This document shows positions 1 through 13,199 of a DNA stretch of 64,000 nucleotides, one piece after another (the stretch's first letter is position 1; the number at the start of each line of letters is the position of its first letter). Position numbers and translations under genes: made by a program. The notes beneath the pieces are model-generated. The model saw nothing but the letters and a program-made list of their open reading frames with translations. It was not told where the DNA came from and did no database searches. Source of the stretch: Bryopsis sp. KO-2023 (taxonomy: Eukaryota; Chlorophyta; Ulvophyceae; Bryopsidales; Bryopsidaceae). The stretch is taken from NCBI GenBank assembly GCA_030272585.1, contig BSYQ01000003.1:7192001-7256000 (forward strand). The letters run 5' to 3'.

Positions 1-1439
1 GCAGCGACTGGAAACAGTAAAAGAAAACTCTGAAAAGAGAAGCCAGGTCATTGCAGAAAGGACCAGGACTACTCAAGCACTGGAGAAGCTAGCTATAGAT
101 AAAAAGCTTCAGGCGGAGGCTATCAGACAGCAAGAGTTGGCGGATGCAAAAAAGCTTTCAGAAGAGCATGCGAAGGAAATTGCAGAGAAAAAGGATATCA
201 TTCGCCAGCTGAAGGTAAGCCTTGTCTGTGAAAAATCAGGAATGTGTCGTAGCTAGTGTTTAGTGTCAAACAGACGTGTGAAATGGATGCTTGTTGTTAT
301 GCGAAGGCGCTCGAAAAGGTCCCTAGGAAAAAGGTGCAAGAGTTTGATCCCACGGAAGTGGTTGGACATGGATTGCTCGACGAAATGTCTTTGTTGGAAC
401 TCAAAGAGAGGCTTCGGATGGCTAGAAATCGGCAGGAGCGCGAGGTTCGTTGCTGCTGAGAATGAAAGCTGATTTTTTCGTTGCGGCTGTTTCATAACCT
501 ACCTCTGGATGTATGATTAATGCTGCGGTCGAACATAGGTTGAGCGGCAGAGAGTGCGGATTCTACAAGAGAGGCAGGAGCGAGAATCGATGTTGATGGA
601 CAAGGCTAGCAATATCCACCGCGTTCGAACCTTGTCCAAACAACAAGCCAACGATCGGCGGAGGGAAAAAAAACGGCTGATTGAGGAAGAGGCCGAAAGA
701 GCGGCTGCCAAGCATAAGGAGGCAAGGAAATTGAAATTCGACGAAACTTGGATCATTATCTTGTCCCTGCTTCGGCTGACCCTTTGGTTTTGTGTGCAAA
801 AGGGTGTGCTGACGCTCAATGATAAGCTCACTTCCAAGAGATCGGCACAAGCCGCGGAGAAATCGCGACTCTTGGCGGAAGAGAAACGAATCCGTTTCGA
901 ACAGCAGCAGCAGGCGGCTGGGGCGTCACAAGTTGAAGAGCAAAAGTTTCACGAGCTGAGGAAAGGGGCCGCGAGAGAGCTGGTCGGTCGCCAAGATGAA
1001 GGGACCCAGGCCATGGAGACCAGGGATAAACTCAAGGCAAAGGAGGAGCGTATCCGATTGCAGAATGTTCGGACGCAAAAGAGGCAGAAGAAAGACTTTC
1101 TCCAGTGAGTGTTCATCCCCAGAAACAACGGACATCCTGGATGTGTTTCAACAGTTGGTAGAAACTGTTTGGCGCCAAAATCTGCAAATTGGTTGCTCAG
1201 TGATAAGCTGCTGGTGTGTGTGTAGGAGTTACGACGAAAAGGTTCGACAACTGAAATCCCACCACAAAGAAAGCATGGCTTCCGATCAAGACTACCGCAA
1301 GGGGCTCGCCACGAAACAGAAAACATTCGAAGCAACACAGAGGGCCTCTCACGATAAGAGCTCCTACAAACCGTTCTCACAAACCCACAGTTCCACTCGA
1401 GCGAGGTTGGCTGCTCTGGCGGCTGGGCAAGAGCTCTGA
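1..1439 (+). CDS. CFAP99-like coiled-coil protein (5' truncated by window)
   Basis: This is the C-terminal part of a charged coiled-coil protein. My exon model is 2-214, 274-444, 545-1104 and 1226-1439, with matching phases at each GT-AG junction, giving 385 residues before the stop. The diagnostic stretch is near the start of the second exon: a KVPRKK...FDPT segment followed by GHGLLDEMSLLELKERL, which I recognise as the hallmark of the cilia- and flagella-associated CFAP99 family. The rest is Arg/Glu/Lys-rich helix, as expected for an axonemal component. One oddity is a hydrophobic, tryptophan-containing insertion around 745-835 inside the otherwise charged helix. It could be a retained intron, but no in-frame GT-AG pair removes it cleanly. 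The start lies outside the window. The family call rests on memory of the motif, so it is moderately sure; coding status is secure. Confidence 0.62.
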
Positions 1440-1993
1440 AGAAGTCTCTATCAAATAATCATGTCTTTTTCAACCCCCCCACAGTTTAGTTAAGAAAGAG
1501 GGGGAAACTTCTAATTTACATTGCATTTTTTCTCTCCAACATCTGTAAAACTTTTCTTTGCTTTTGACATTTCCCCTTTCCATATTCCCTAGCAGTCCTC
1601 CACCTCTGTAATAGCTATCCAATTTCCGCCCAAGAAAAATTATTCTAAAGCAACATTCGACATTTGCACTGTACCAGAAAACATACCAGGTTTTCATTCT
1701 AGACTGACTACTACTACGCTCATTCTGTGGCCCTTTTTTGTGAAACAGAAACACGCTCCATGTGCCATCATTTTGCGAAGTTTTTGTTGACAGAGAAAGC
1801 CAGCTACTTACCAGCATAAGACCCAAGAAATACGATCTCCTTAAAATTGATAAAATTCGACATATGATACAACATCCACCACTTCCTGTTTGCGCTTGAG
1901 TACGGAGCAACAAACCGATCAATCTAATTTTCCAGAAAGCCACCCCACAGAGAGACTAAAACCAGCATGGAATCATTGCCCGCCCACAAGCCT
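1440..1993. other. Intergenic, no gene seen
   Basis: This AT-rich spacer lies between two convergent genes and probably holds both 3' untranslated regions. The open frames in it are low-complexity and match nothing I know. Confidence 0.5.
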
Positions 1994-3006
1994 TCATTCC
2001 TTGTCAGAAAACAACTTTTCAACTTCTTGCTTCCCTTCGTCGGTGCATTGATTAGCCATCATTTTCACCATGTTCTCCACCACCCAGGACGCCCCACCGG
2101 TTTCCTCGAAATCCAGCTTGAGTGAATTTGATTCTTCCCCGATGGCAACATTTGAGCCTGGGGACAGCATGTAGGCAATGCCAGGTCTGATTGGATTTCC
2201 ATCGATCCATGTGTAGCTTTCTGCGGTCAGACTTCCTTCTTCCCCCACCAATGCTGTGCAATAAACCCTTCCTTGCTTTAATTCGATGCGGGCATGCTCA
2301 TCTCCAACTGCAACCATGCAATATAAACTTTGAATTGAGCTTACAGAAATGACCTACGATTGTCTGTTGGGATAGCTAATGAGGTTTCCGGCATGAGTAT
2401 GAAAAAAAAACCAGGGGAAAGTGAGAAGATAATGCTGAGAAAAGGCTGAAAGAACAGAGCTCCATGCATACATTTTGCAACTGGACATTGGTTCTCAAAG
2501 AACTCCTCCTCCCCATTATTGCCTGACTAATCATTATAATATTATTATATTGGCTGGTAATTAAAATCGACCTTCTCAATTGAAGCAAAAATTCGCTAGC
2601 GAAAAACCGTCCCGACGTCGGATTCCAAGCGCAAATCTTCAAACAGGGATCCCGTCGCCATTACCATTGGGCCCCTCCATCAGCAGGTCTGTGCCAGAAG
2701 CAGAGCCCACGACCAGCTCCACCTGCTTACAGCACCACCCTCGTGAGACAAGGCCTCGAAAAAACTCTGTGCAAGCATTTCCTGCAGAAGCAAAAAGCGT
2801 ACCTTATCGACCACCACGTCGTCTCCGCTGGGCAAGCGAAGTTTAACCTGTTGAGGAGCGACTTTCTTGGTCCCTGACGTCTGCGCTGAGACGGTAAATC
2901 GACGACCGACTCCCGAGGGACGTCTCGAAGGCGGCCCGTTGCGGCAGAACGTCGCCTTGAGGGCTGGGAGGAATGGCGGCAGGCCCGTAGCTTGAAGGGT
3001 TTTCAT
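1994..3006 (-). CDS. Plastid-targeted FHA-domain protein
   Basis: The protein starts at 3006 with a Ser/Arg-rich presequence lacking acidic residues (MKTLQATGLPPFLPALKATF, then SRRPSGVGRRF), which looks like a chloroplast transit peptide. The following VKLRLPSGDDVVVDK begins a forkhead-associated (phosphothreonine-binding) domain. The core is split by splicing: an exon ending at 2736, a 24-base microexon at 2665-2688 (LLMEGPN) and the last exon 1994-2307 carrying GDEHARIELKQGRVY and WIDGNPIRPG. Phases agree across all junctions, giving about 202 residues. The HARI stretch sits where FHA domains have the SxxHA binding loop, here GDEHA. The segment 2737-2803 is open in frame but is hydrophobic and could contain a further 36-base intron. 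Plants have related chloroplast FHA proteins of unclear role. The partner phosphoprotein is unknown. Confidence 0.7.
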
Positions 3007-3296
3007 GATAATTTGCCCGGGGCTGCGGAGGCGGTGAGGTTTTGTTCGGATTTGGGAGGGACAAAGCGCGTCGACATGAACACTAGGAAATGTTGGCAAA
3101 GCTCGGACCACCCAAAACAGAAGCAATCGTACGACTGCGCACCCGATTCGCTGTTGTTTCGATAGGGACCCCCATCGAGCTGACCCCAACACGAGTTCGA
3201 CAGGGGCCCATCCCGATTCAACATCTGCCAAGTCGTCATTCGAGACCTTTGCGTTGTTGTGGGGCTGTTGGTTTGGCTTCTGTCCCATCCTGGTGC

Positions 3297-5248
3297 ATGA
3301 TCTCCTCCTCACGAAACATGCTGCTCGATTCGCGTGTGCTTGAATTGAACTCCGATTGTTGCGAGTTTTGTCCAGTCGAGGGCTCCCAAGATCTCCTGGC
3401 GGCGGGGACATACCAACTTGATGAAGCAACGCAGACGCGGAAAGGGAAGCTCTTCTTGTTTTCAGATGAGGGTGGTGACGGCCAAGTGGGGCTGGTGGAC
3501 GTTGCCAGTGTGGACGTGTCGGGAATTTTCGACATGAAATGGATCCCGGTCCAAACCGGCGAAGGACGGCTCTCTCTTGGCGTAGCGAGCGCCGACGGAA
3601 ACGTCAGAATTTTTGTGTACCAAAAGGTTGGCCTCAATGCCAGTCTGACTTGTGGGAGGAAAAAGCATGCAAATTGGATTGGGCACATCGTCAGCATGAA
3701 ATCTGCAAGGAAACTGTGCCCTGTGTTGTTAATCGAGGAAATGGTGTGGTTTTTCTTGAAGTCTGGTGGTCTGGAAGGGAGTCTGACAGAGGATCACATC
3801 TGTGAAAACCTCGTGGACAGTGGAATGCTGCTTGCTTTGGACTGGAGCAAAGATGGGCCTGTCACATCGATGCCAGAAACTGCATGTGTCAGCAGTTCCT
3901 CAGGAGAGCTAGCAATTGCTAAGGTTGGGGCAAGCTCCAGTCTGACATTGGGGATCAAAACCCAGTAAACTCACTATTCACAACACCACACATTCGAACC
4001 GACCTGGATGCGGTGGCAGTCATTCGCAATGCACTACTTTTGTTGAAGGATGTGAGGTCGAGTACACCACAGTGCTGATTGTATCAGACAGAAAAATGTG
4101 AAAAGTTTTTGGCGTGTTGGTTTTAGGTGGGCCCTGGAGGGATGGATGCAGTGGAAAAATGGCAGGGGCATGACTTGGAGGCATGGTCGGTTGCCTTTGA
4201 CCACTGGAAGGTATCCATGTAAGACCTCGATCCTCCCCCCTCCCCCCCCCAAAAAAAAAAAAAGAGAAAAGACAAAGAAATTGAAAGAATTCTGATTGAA
4301 TACAAGAAAAGCACTGAAATTCAACTCAGCATATTTCCTTAAAAATACCTGGCTCTATTCGTTTCCACACAATTCCCTGTGTCAAATTATAGCAGGCTGG
4401 GGTCTTGTATTCAGGTGCGGATGATTGTAAATTTAAAGGCTGGGACTTAAGGTCAGGCACAGGAACGAGCCTATTCTGCAATTCAAAAGCGCATGGAGCA
4501 GGCATTTGTTGCATAGTGAGCAGCCCTCACCTGGAACACGAACTCATAACCGGAAGCTATGACGAAAAAATTCGATTTTGGGACACCAGAAACACCAGCA
4601 AGCCTGTATCGCACAGCGAGGTGAATCTCTTTGGCCTCCAGCAACACATTCCCCTTGTCAATCGTTGTTTTTTTCCTCACAGAGGTGCATGGCAGCGGGA
4701 ATGCTGCATTGATTGAAAATGTATGACTGGAAGTGGGGATTCTTGGTGGTCTGAATTGAAATCCATGCAGCTACAGATCTGGACCATGAACCTTTCTCAG
4801 CACGCAGTTGATGGGATTGGTTTCCTTTTGGGAAATGGCCAAAGTTAATGAGTGCAATTTGGGAACATCAGGGATTCCCTACGTAAAAAGCAAGATATTG
4901 AATATTGTTTGAATGTTGTTTCTGTGTTAGGTGGGTTGTGGGGGTGGGGTGTGGACACTGAAATATCACCCCCATGATGGAAATCTTTTACTGGCAGCTT
5001 GCATGTACAATGGGTTTGCCATTGTCCGACGTGACCGATCTGAACAAGAAGTTGAGGTGGTTGAGCGCTACACCAAGCACGAAAGCTTAGCATACGGGGC
5101 TGACTGGCGATGGGGGTGTGAGGATGGACAATGCAGAGTAGCCACTTGCTCTTTCTATGATAATCTATTGCACCTGTGGGAGACTGAGACAAAATATACC
5201 TGGGGTGCCTCGCTTGGCAGTACATCAAATCAAGCTCAGAACAGCTGA
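3297..5248 (+). CDS. DPH7: Diphthine methyl ester hydrolase, WD40 propeller (DPH7)
   Basis: DPH7 removes the methyl ester from the diphthine intermediate on elongation factor 2, allowing the final amidation to diphthamide in the cytosol. The first exon carries the family's N-terminal signature (EFCPVEGSQDLLAAGTYQLDE, then RKGKLFLFS). Later exons carry WD repeats typical of DPH7: GHDLEAWSVAFDHWK, SGADDCKFKGWDLR, TGSYDEKIRFWDTRN, LLLAACMYNGF and YGADWRWG...ATCSFYDNLLHLWE. Model: 3297-3626, 3762-3923, 4127-4210, 4396-4620, 4931-5248, about 372 residues. The first intron is the least certain, because the whole 3297-3968 stretch is open in frame; the other junctions are phase-consistent. The start is the first ATG before the conserved region. 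The introns contain one composite C-tract/A-tract (4231-4263). Confidence 0.88.
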
Positions 5249-6214
5249 AGCCGACGAGGAGATAAAAAGATGCCTGCTGTGTTTAATGGAGAGTGACTCT
5301 TGCTCTGTTCCTTGATTCGTCGAATGGCTGCGGTTTGCGAAGCATGAAACCCGGGTTGTGTAAAAATCAGAATTTCTCAGTACAATAACCAATATGTGCA
5401 TGAATCGTTTCTTGGTTTTATTGTGATACAATTCCAAAAGCAGTTGAGACTGTTGGGTACATGCAACTGATTGTTGGTTTGTGAATCAGCCATCCAATAT
5501 GGAATTACATTGTGTGCACGATAAGATCCAGGCATTTATCCCGTTATCCTCTTTCACAGCGTGGCTTTTTCAGGAATGAGCCGAATGGGCGAACTAAGAA
5601 ACCATGCAACTCCTCTATGATTATTGTTACAATCACCAAGAAAAACAAACTCCAAAAAAACATGAGGGGCAAGAAAAAAATTGACTGCTGCCCTCATCCA
5701 AACAAACAAAACAGGGGAAATCAAAAGTTCGTTCCCACCTGCAAAACAAAATGATTTGATACAATCCCGGTCTCCAAGGATGTTTCTACAGTTTACAGCA
5801 CTCCACACAACGGTAGGAGAGCCCACTTAACAGCAATTTCCTATTAATCTACTGTGACTTAAACACCTTCCCCTTACCACTATATTTTTGTTAATTTTCC
5901 AAAAAACATTGAGCCGTGATGCTGAGTTGCAAGAGAAATCCTGCATAAAATCTATATCAATGTGAAGCTGTCCTCTGATGACGAGGAAGACCTGGGTTGA
6001 ATCATTTCCAGATACTCTACGAAGGAACTGATTTCACCTCCAGGTGATTCTGGAAAGCAGACAAAAACACACACGCACATCATCCATGGAAAACACCTGC
6101 TTACTCTGAAATACATGCAAAGGTCCCCCTGTTTGCTGAATCATCGATCCAGCCAACGCCTGAAGGAGCAGTACAGGCCTACCGCTTCCAATTTAATCAT
6201 TAAGTCCATCAAAT
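5249..6214. other. Convergent intergenic spacer
   Basis: This stretch lies between the 3' ends of DPH7 and the channel gene. It is AT-rich with several poly-A runs. I see no coding exon, RNA gene or repeat family in it. Confidence 0.5.
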
Positions 6215-9200
6215 TCACCATTCATCAGCTTTACCAAAAGAGATAACCAGGAATTTTTTTTCTGCAAGCTTTATATGTCACAACACTTGTACCAAGGCAC
6301 TGCTTCAATGGAACAGTAGATTGGCTTACCTTGTTGACCAGCGTTGCTGGAAAGATGTGGGTCTGTCAATCCTGGCCATGAGTATTCATTATGGTGACTG
6401 GCGCTGCTCACTCTTCTGGCCAACTCAGCATATTGAGTCCTCAATGCCTGAAGCTCACCTTGCACATTTTGCATATTGCTCCCCATCTCGTTTCTGTAAA
6501 CAAAGCAAATCTAAGACTCTCAAAAGAATCCCCCAAGCATCGCCCCCCCCCAAAAAAAAGAAAATAATAAATAATGAAGCTTTAACCGATATGCCGAAAG
6601 GATGCTTTGATTCTATCTGGAAATGTTGGCGGACACATGTGGAAAAAAAAGACTCGTACTTGATGAGTTTTTGCATTTCTCGTAATCGACCCTTCCACTC
6701 GCTGCGAGGACACTCCTCACGGCTTCTGGGAACCAGCACATGCAGGTAGCGCCCCAATTGATAACTGGGAAAAATATCACACATTCGATTGCTGTCATTT
6801 GGAGCTCGGTTCACCATCATAAGGGAAAAATATCAACATACCACCAGAGCACATGGACAAAAGATGAGAAAAGTAACTCATAGCTTTCACAGTTTTTCTT
6901 GCATTATGAAATTGGGTGATTAGGGCTCCATTCCGTAGGGGTGTACACGACCAACACCTGTAAGCATCCCTTTTCTCTTCAGACATCATCGTTTCCACAT
7001 CGTCAATCACTTGAGCACGACCCTGACAAAAAAAACACATTTCAAAATCCAACCCACTCAATCAACCCACTTGTGATGCGACAATTCCACATTATTTCAA
7101 ATGCATCACTGGAGTCGTTCTTCTTCCAAGCATCACCTTCATGAAATGCAACTCCTCAGTGTTTTTGACTCTGTCGAAGCTGTCCCCCATGACTGCGATC
7201 AGCAGGTTGAGCAACACAATCATCATTGCCAGAAGGTACAAGATGTACATTATGGTGCCCACGAATCGAAGAAAGCCTTGATGAGCCAGCAACGCCAGGG
7301 ATTCCAATTGAGTTTCGCCCAGCATCATGCCGAAGGTGGTCACCATGGAAAGGCCCACATCACCAAAAAGCTTTTTCGACTCTATAGCATGTACAACTGC
7401 ATGTTAAGACAGGAGTCTGTAAAACGAAAGCAAGAACGCTGGTTTTTGAAAGTACCCACGTGTATTGAAAAATATTCGTGGCTGTCTCCTGGAATTTCAT
7501 GATTGCCAACAAAGGAAAATTTGCATGCGAACTTTTTCTTGATATCCTGAACTAACCATATGACAATTGGTGAGCTGCATATTCGATTTACTATATCTGA
7601 CAAAAAAACAGGATATTTCTGGCAATTTCATGATTACAGACATAGGGTGCTGGGTGCCTTTGTTTCTCCACACCTTCAACATCCTCACAGCAATTGGCTT
7701 CACGTTGGTCATCCGAATCCTGACAATCTTGCCAATTGTCGCAACAAGGGGAATGAATTTTGACTCTAAACAGAACGAAAAAAGCGATGGCAAAACCAAA
7801 CAACAGACCAAAAGCAATGAACAAAAAGAGCAGAATTTCCTTCACGATTTCCCTGATCATGATGACGATCGGGGCCGTCAGTCGGAAGCCCTGTGCAAAA
7901 TGCAGCATTTTCCAGGACACCAGGATGGATTCAATGGCCACCAATTCGGTCAATCGATGCTGGGTGGTGAAACTCTCGCCCACCCTGAAATTCTCCTTTT
8001 TCACTCGATCGACATTTGTTTCAGCGATGCCGAAATGTAGGGGGGCGATCGCAAATATCAAAATCATGTATGCAAACAGCTCCAGCCAATTCCAGAAAGA
8101 CCTGGACCAGTAGAGCAAACCTCGGGTGCCTTGCGTTAACCACAAATTCCAGAGTTTGGTGGATCCTCGAATCAAGCTGAGCACGGCCAGCACCCAGGAA
8201 GAAACCAAAAAGATGTCTGCTGTGATGTTCAATCGAACGTCACTGGACCTATCCCTGGCTGGATCAACCAGGTAGGTTTCGTCGTATGACCGGGCAGTGT
8301 GGAGCTCCTTGAAACTCAGCAATTCCCACAGGCACCCGATCGTCAAGGCATAGGTCGTGTAACACAGCCACAGCAAACTGTAATGCCACATCTCCTCGAT
8401 AAGCAGTCTTCTTCCGTACGCTTTCCACTTGACATGGATAATTGCTTTGATCACAAAACTGGAGAAAACATTGTTTCGGAGCCTCCGTTTCATGGCCAGC
8501 GGGTGCAACAGCCCTAGCTTTCCGATGTTGGCGGCGTCTGGGAAAGGGACCACCTTGGGTATGGCAGCTATCATTTTCGTCCCCTCTGCTGAGCTGTTCA
8601 AGCAAGTCCCATGCTCCAAACTCTTTATCCACATTTTTTGCAGTTCGTCCCTGGCTGGCAGCATGGTGTTACTCGTGGTGACCTTGAAATCGCTGCTTCT
8701 GAATGCCCTTTCGGGTACCTTTATCGTTGGCAAATTGAACATCAAATGCTCATGGGAAAGCTGATTTTCGAAGGCACTCGGGTAGATGTTCGCCAGCGGA
8801 ATCAGGGACTGCTTGTAAATCTCAGCCGTCGCTACCTCAGTTGTCAGTCCTTTCAAGAGAGCCTTCAGCAAAATCTGAAAACAAATGCATACACCGATCA
8901 AGACCCCAATTATCACCCTCTCAGCATTTGTGCATATATATTTGTGCTAAAATTTAACTCATGAAATGCGTGGACTGGTTTTAGGATATTTAGAGATGTT
9001 CAGTCACCTCAATGCATTCTGGGGTACGGCGAAAGATCGCCACATCCAGTGCTGTGGATACTTGCTTCTCGCCTCCTTCGACCATCAAATAATTTCCACA
9101 CAGATTCATTTTGACTCCATGCTCAACGGCCCAATCGACTATGCATTTCAAACGCACCTCGTCCCTTTCCACCACCACATGCAATGGAATGGAGAACCCC

Positions 9201-12200
9201 CTGTAATCTGGCATGTTCAGGATCCCAGGTCCGTGAATGTCGAGCAATTCGGATATGTCTTTCTGTTTGTTCTGAATTTTTGACACCAGGAGATCATGCC
9301 AGTCAGGCAAGCACCCCTCTGTTGCAAAAGGATTCCACACAAACAGTCTCCCATCCTCCGCCAGACATGCGATTCTCCTGCCATCCTGGGAAGTTGCTAT
9401 GAATTTATTGGCCTTCAGGTCTTCCCCATGGACCACCTTTATCGTCGATCCTGAGTTCACCTTCAGCACTGTTAATGTTTGCGTGGTGTTTGTGGCAGAA
9501 TCCTCTCGGCTCCACAGGTATTCCCATTTCTCTGGCGAATGAAAATCGAACGAGGCCGGGTAACGATCGTGTTCACCTCGCACTTTTGGGGTGTCTGATG
9601 AGCCTCCAGCATTTGGCAGTCCCATGCCATCCAGCGGGGGTTCCTGCTGGCCAAGTTGACTTCCCTCCACTTGTTTCTCGAACAGCTCGGGGAAATCGAA
9701 TTGCTCAAAAGGGGAAGGCGGGGTCCGGATATCCACAAACTGACTCACCACCACCCACTCTTCATCCTCCATCGGGCAAACATTCGCCGGAACTTTTTCC
9801 AGATCTTTCAAATCCTCCTCGATCGTGTCTGGACCGCATGTTAAATAGGACCCCTGGTCATCAATGCTGGATCCTCGCCTCAGACCGACGAAAGCATTCC
9901 TCCCTGTGATGGAAATGTTGTGGGTAAAAGGGACTGGATCGATCGGGCCGAGCGGGATGTTGAAGTCCACCGTTTTCATCTGCCTTCGATTCACCAAATC
10001 CCAAACATGGATGGTTTGGTAATCGTGCATCAACACCCCCGTCTTTCCGTCAGCCGAAAACCTACAGCTTCTCAGCCCAGAACCGTGCCTTCGAGCGACG
10101 GTCCGTTTGCTGGAGACCTTGATCCACACAAGGACCCCCGTATCTTCACAAACCACGACGATTTCGTTTCCACTGGGGTCCACAGAAAAACACACAGCCC
10201 AAGCCGGGAAATACTTGCTGCGAAGTGAAGCGATCACCTCGCAGTTTTGCAGAATTTCCTCCCCTTCATCGATTTCCCACAACAAAACTGAAAGATCCGC
10301 CATGCAAGTCACAATCCTTTTCCCGTCCTGAGAGAAATTGAACCTGCAGAACCTGGATGACTGACCAGCAACAGCCTCAGCTCTGGCGGCTGATGCCCTT
10401 TTCCTACTCAGTGTTGCATGAGTGTCCCCCCTGACGCTTTTCAGAAACTCCTCCGCGTCTTGTTCATCCTGGAGCCCCACCTCGTCCGCCAAAAGCAAAG
10501 AATGCCTCTTGCCTTTGCTCAAATTCCACACACTCATCACCAGCGAATAGGCTCGGCAAACCCCCACCATGTTACCATCAAACGAAAACATGCAAACCAC
10601 TTGCCCTGACGAAATGTATCTATCGGAACAGGTCAAAGCCAAGGTGTGCACCCCCCGGTCGACATCCACCTCACTCAACATGGGGGTCAACCACAGCAAC
10701 ATGGTCTCCTCGTTACACAGCAGAAAGCCGTTCCCATTCGAGGAAAAGTACATGTCCATGTCGAACGGGGTGGAGTTCTCCCCTTTGGTGGAGAATTTGT
10801 CAGGCACAGTGAATCTCAACACCTCAGTGCCTTTTTTCCCATCCCAAATAAAGCCTTTTCTTGCATCGGAGGAGTACATGCCCAGCCACCTACCGTCCCT
10901 CGAAACTGAAATCAACCCCAGCCCATAGGACCTTTGAATTCTGATCCATTGATCATCCCATGCTTGGACATCAGTCAAACGAGTTTCGTTTCGGCCGATC
11001 CCAGTGTTCATAGAATGCACCACATATCCGGACTCAGCATCCCATAGGGTGATTTTCAGACTCTCTGAAATCACGCAGGTGGCAACACCCAATTTTCCAT
11101 ACAACTTTGGAAGGAAATCAGCCCAAAAAACTTCGCCGCTGTGGGGACACCTCAAAACCCGAGGATCCACGGCTCTCAGTCGGTGCTGGGAAAAATCAGC
11201 CTTGAGTTTACTCTGCCGAACATTGTCCAACTTCCATACGTAGCAAGCCCCCGATTTCTTTCGGGAATAGGAACCTTCACAGAAACAGACGTAATTTTGA
11301 TACTCCTTTTTTTTATACATAATTAACACATTCATGCATCAAGACATGAAAGCAAAATGCTTTAGTAAGGAGCTACACACCATACCTTTCAGAACGATGT
11401 CCCAAGTTACGACATAATCCTCTTTTGGTGACCAGCGCCCTTTGGTTCCATCAAGCTGGTACTCCTCCAAATCCCCCGCATAATCCGGCCAAATTATGAC
11501 AAATCCAAACGGCCTGGCATTGAATCCAGCCAGCAACCCTTTCGTCGATGGGGAAAACACACCCCATGCATACTCAAAATCAGCATCGCCAGCAGACCCA
11601 ACCGTCAGCACCGTTTTCGGCTTGGCTTTGTGTGACCGCAGTTGGAGAGATTCGAAAATGTACAAGCCACATTCTTGGTGGAATTCAACATCGCTGATGA
11701 AAGAGGCTGTTCTCTTTTCCTCTGGGGAGGGCACCCGTTCTTTTCGACCTTCCCGAAAGTAGGTCACTGGGTAGAGCAGCACTTCTCCGTTGCTTGAGAA
11801 TTGAGGCCAGCGGACTTTTGGTCCCAGGATCGAGGAGACTGTCCAGCAAGGGGAACAGTCCCAGTACACAGGCCGGTTGACGTTTTCTTTCGTGTTCCAC
11901 ATTGAGTACCGGCCATGGAAATCACAGGACATGACAATCTGCATCGAAACGAAACACAGGGTTCAAGGAATAGGCACAAAAAAAGGGTGGAAAGGATAAA
12001 AAAGGATCCACAGTGTCAAATTTCAGAATTTAGGCAGTGAATGATGAACTCTGCGAGCAATCAGCAACACTGCACTAAAGTCCCAGGGGAATCCCCTCCC
12101 AAAAAGCTGTCAATCAACGGCAATTGACATTTCTCAAAAAAACTCAGTCAGTCTTCCCAACCCAAAACATAGAGCATCCCAGCTGGGAAAAACATTTTAA

Positions 12201-13138
12201 AAAGATGTCCTTGATGCAGCATATTCCTGCCAAAATCTGAAAAAGTCTCACTATGAAACTTTTTAACCATTGGGTGATACCCACATCGTTGCTGTCGCCC
12301 AAGAACTGAATATCGGCTATCGGAGAGAGCTTGTGCAGATTTTTGCTTTCATGCAGTTTCGTCCCATGACTGGCACTCCAGATCACAGCCGACCCATCAT
12401 TGTGGCCAGACACCACCCTCGATCCATCATCAGAAAAATCACAGCACGTGATTGCATTTTTGTTGTTGGAGAAAGATATCTTTTTGATGTTGCGTCCCAC
12501 TCTTTGCTCCAGTCCTGAATTGCCTTCATTGTGAAAGCCGGCTGAGACGGGTGCTGTAGCTTTGTCTGGATCCAAGACAAAAACTGGAACGCCACTGATA
12601 ACATGGAATTCATCGAAAAAGGACAATTTCGTCATGCCCATCGGAGGAAACTCTGCAGGAACAACCAATGAACAATTCACAAGTGTTAATCCTGAGCATC
12701 CAATACTTCAGACAAAAATCCCTGGGCAGGGGACATGCTGCAATCCAATCTAATCCAATCGAATTTTGGTGAGCAACTGGCGGCGGCGATCGTAACGCAT
12801 ACGGTAACGCTAGCGATAACGAAAAGGATGACGTCTTGCGTGACGTTGCACTGCAATGAAATCCACATCATTTAGCCGCCGATTTTGTCCTGCGCGCAGC
12901 GACCACGAGATTCACCATCAAGCGCAGCTACGTTTCTCGTTCATCTCATCCTAAGAGTCCCATCGACGCACGCACCTGGGTTCTCGGGTAAAAACATCGC
13001 TTTGGATTTCGTGGACACATCCTCCCTCCAGCGGCGATAGAACTGCCTTCGGCAAAACGTGATGAATACGAAAAATCCGTCAATCCAGAATTGACGCGTG
13101 CGTTCTATCCCCTGGTTGATTGGGTCCAGCAGCCTCAT
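6215..13138 (-). CDS. WD40 repeat-ankyrin-TRP-type ion channel fusion
   Basis: A very large membrane protein read from 13138 downwards. Exons with consistent phase are 12976-13138 (start), 12285-12652, 11396-11938 and 9008-11302. These encode many WD40 blades, for example FSDDGSRVVSGHNDGSAVIW, FSQDGKRIVTCMADLSVLLW and FSADGKTGVLMHDYQTIHVW. The end of the fourth exon and the start of the next (from 8874) form an ankyrin-like helix pair (STALDVAIFRRTPECIEILL). Then come five hydrophobic segments, a pore-like MVTTFGMMLGE and an S6 with LLNLLIAVMGDSFDRV. These are typical of TRPV/TRPA-like channels, and a TRP-box-like helix and a coiled tail follow (6215-7061). I could not resolve splicing of the pore-turret exons between about 7360 and 7750. 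Expected role: a calcium-permeable sensory channel, possibly ciliary (inference). The domain order seems unusual; one long gene is supported by phase, but not by transcripts. Confidence 0.72.
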
Positions 13139-13199
13139 GGCAACCCCCCGCCGACAGAAACCTATATTATCAGCACCACAACTGTGGCTGCCAGGATTC

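Noticed and set aside
2791..2823. Possible 21-base intron (GTACGC...CTGCAG) like those of chlorarachniophyte nucleomorphs
   Set aside because: It is in frame and can be read through, no other intron in the window is that short, and base composition and gene density are not nucleomorph-like.
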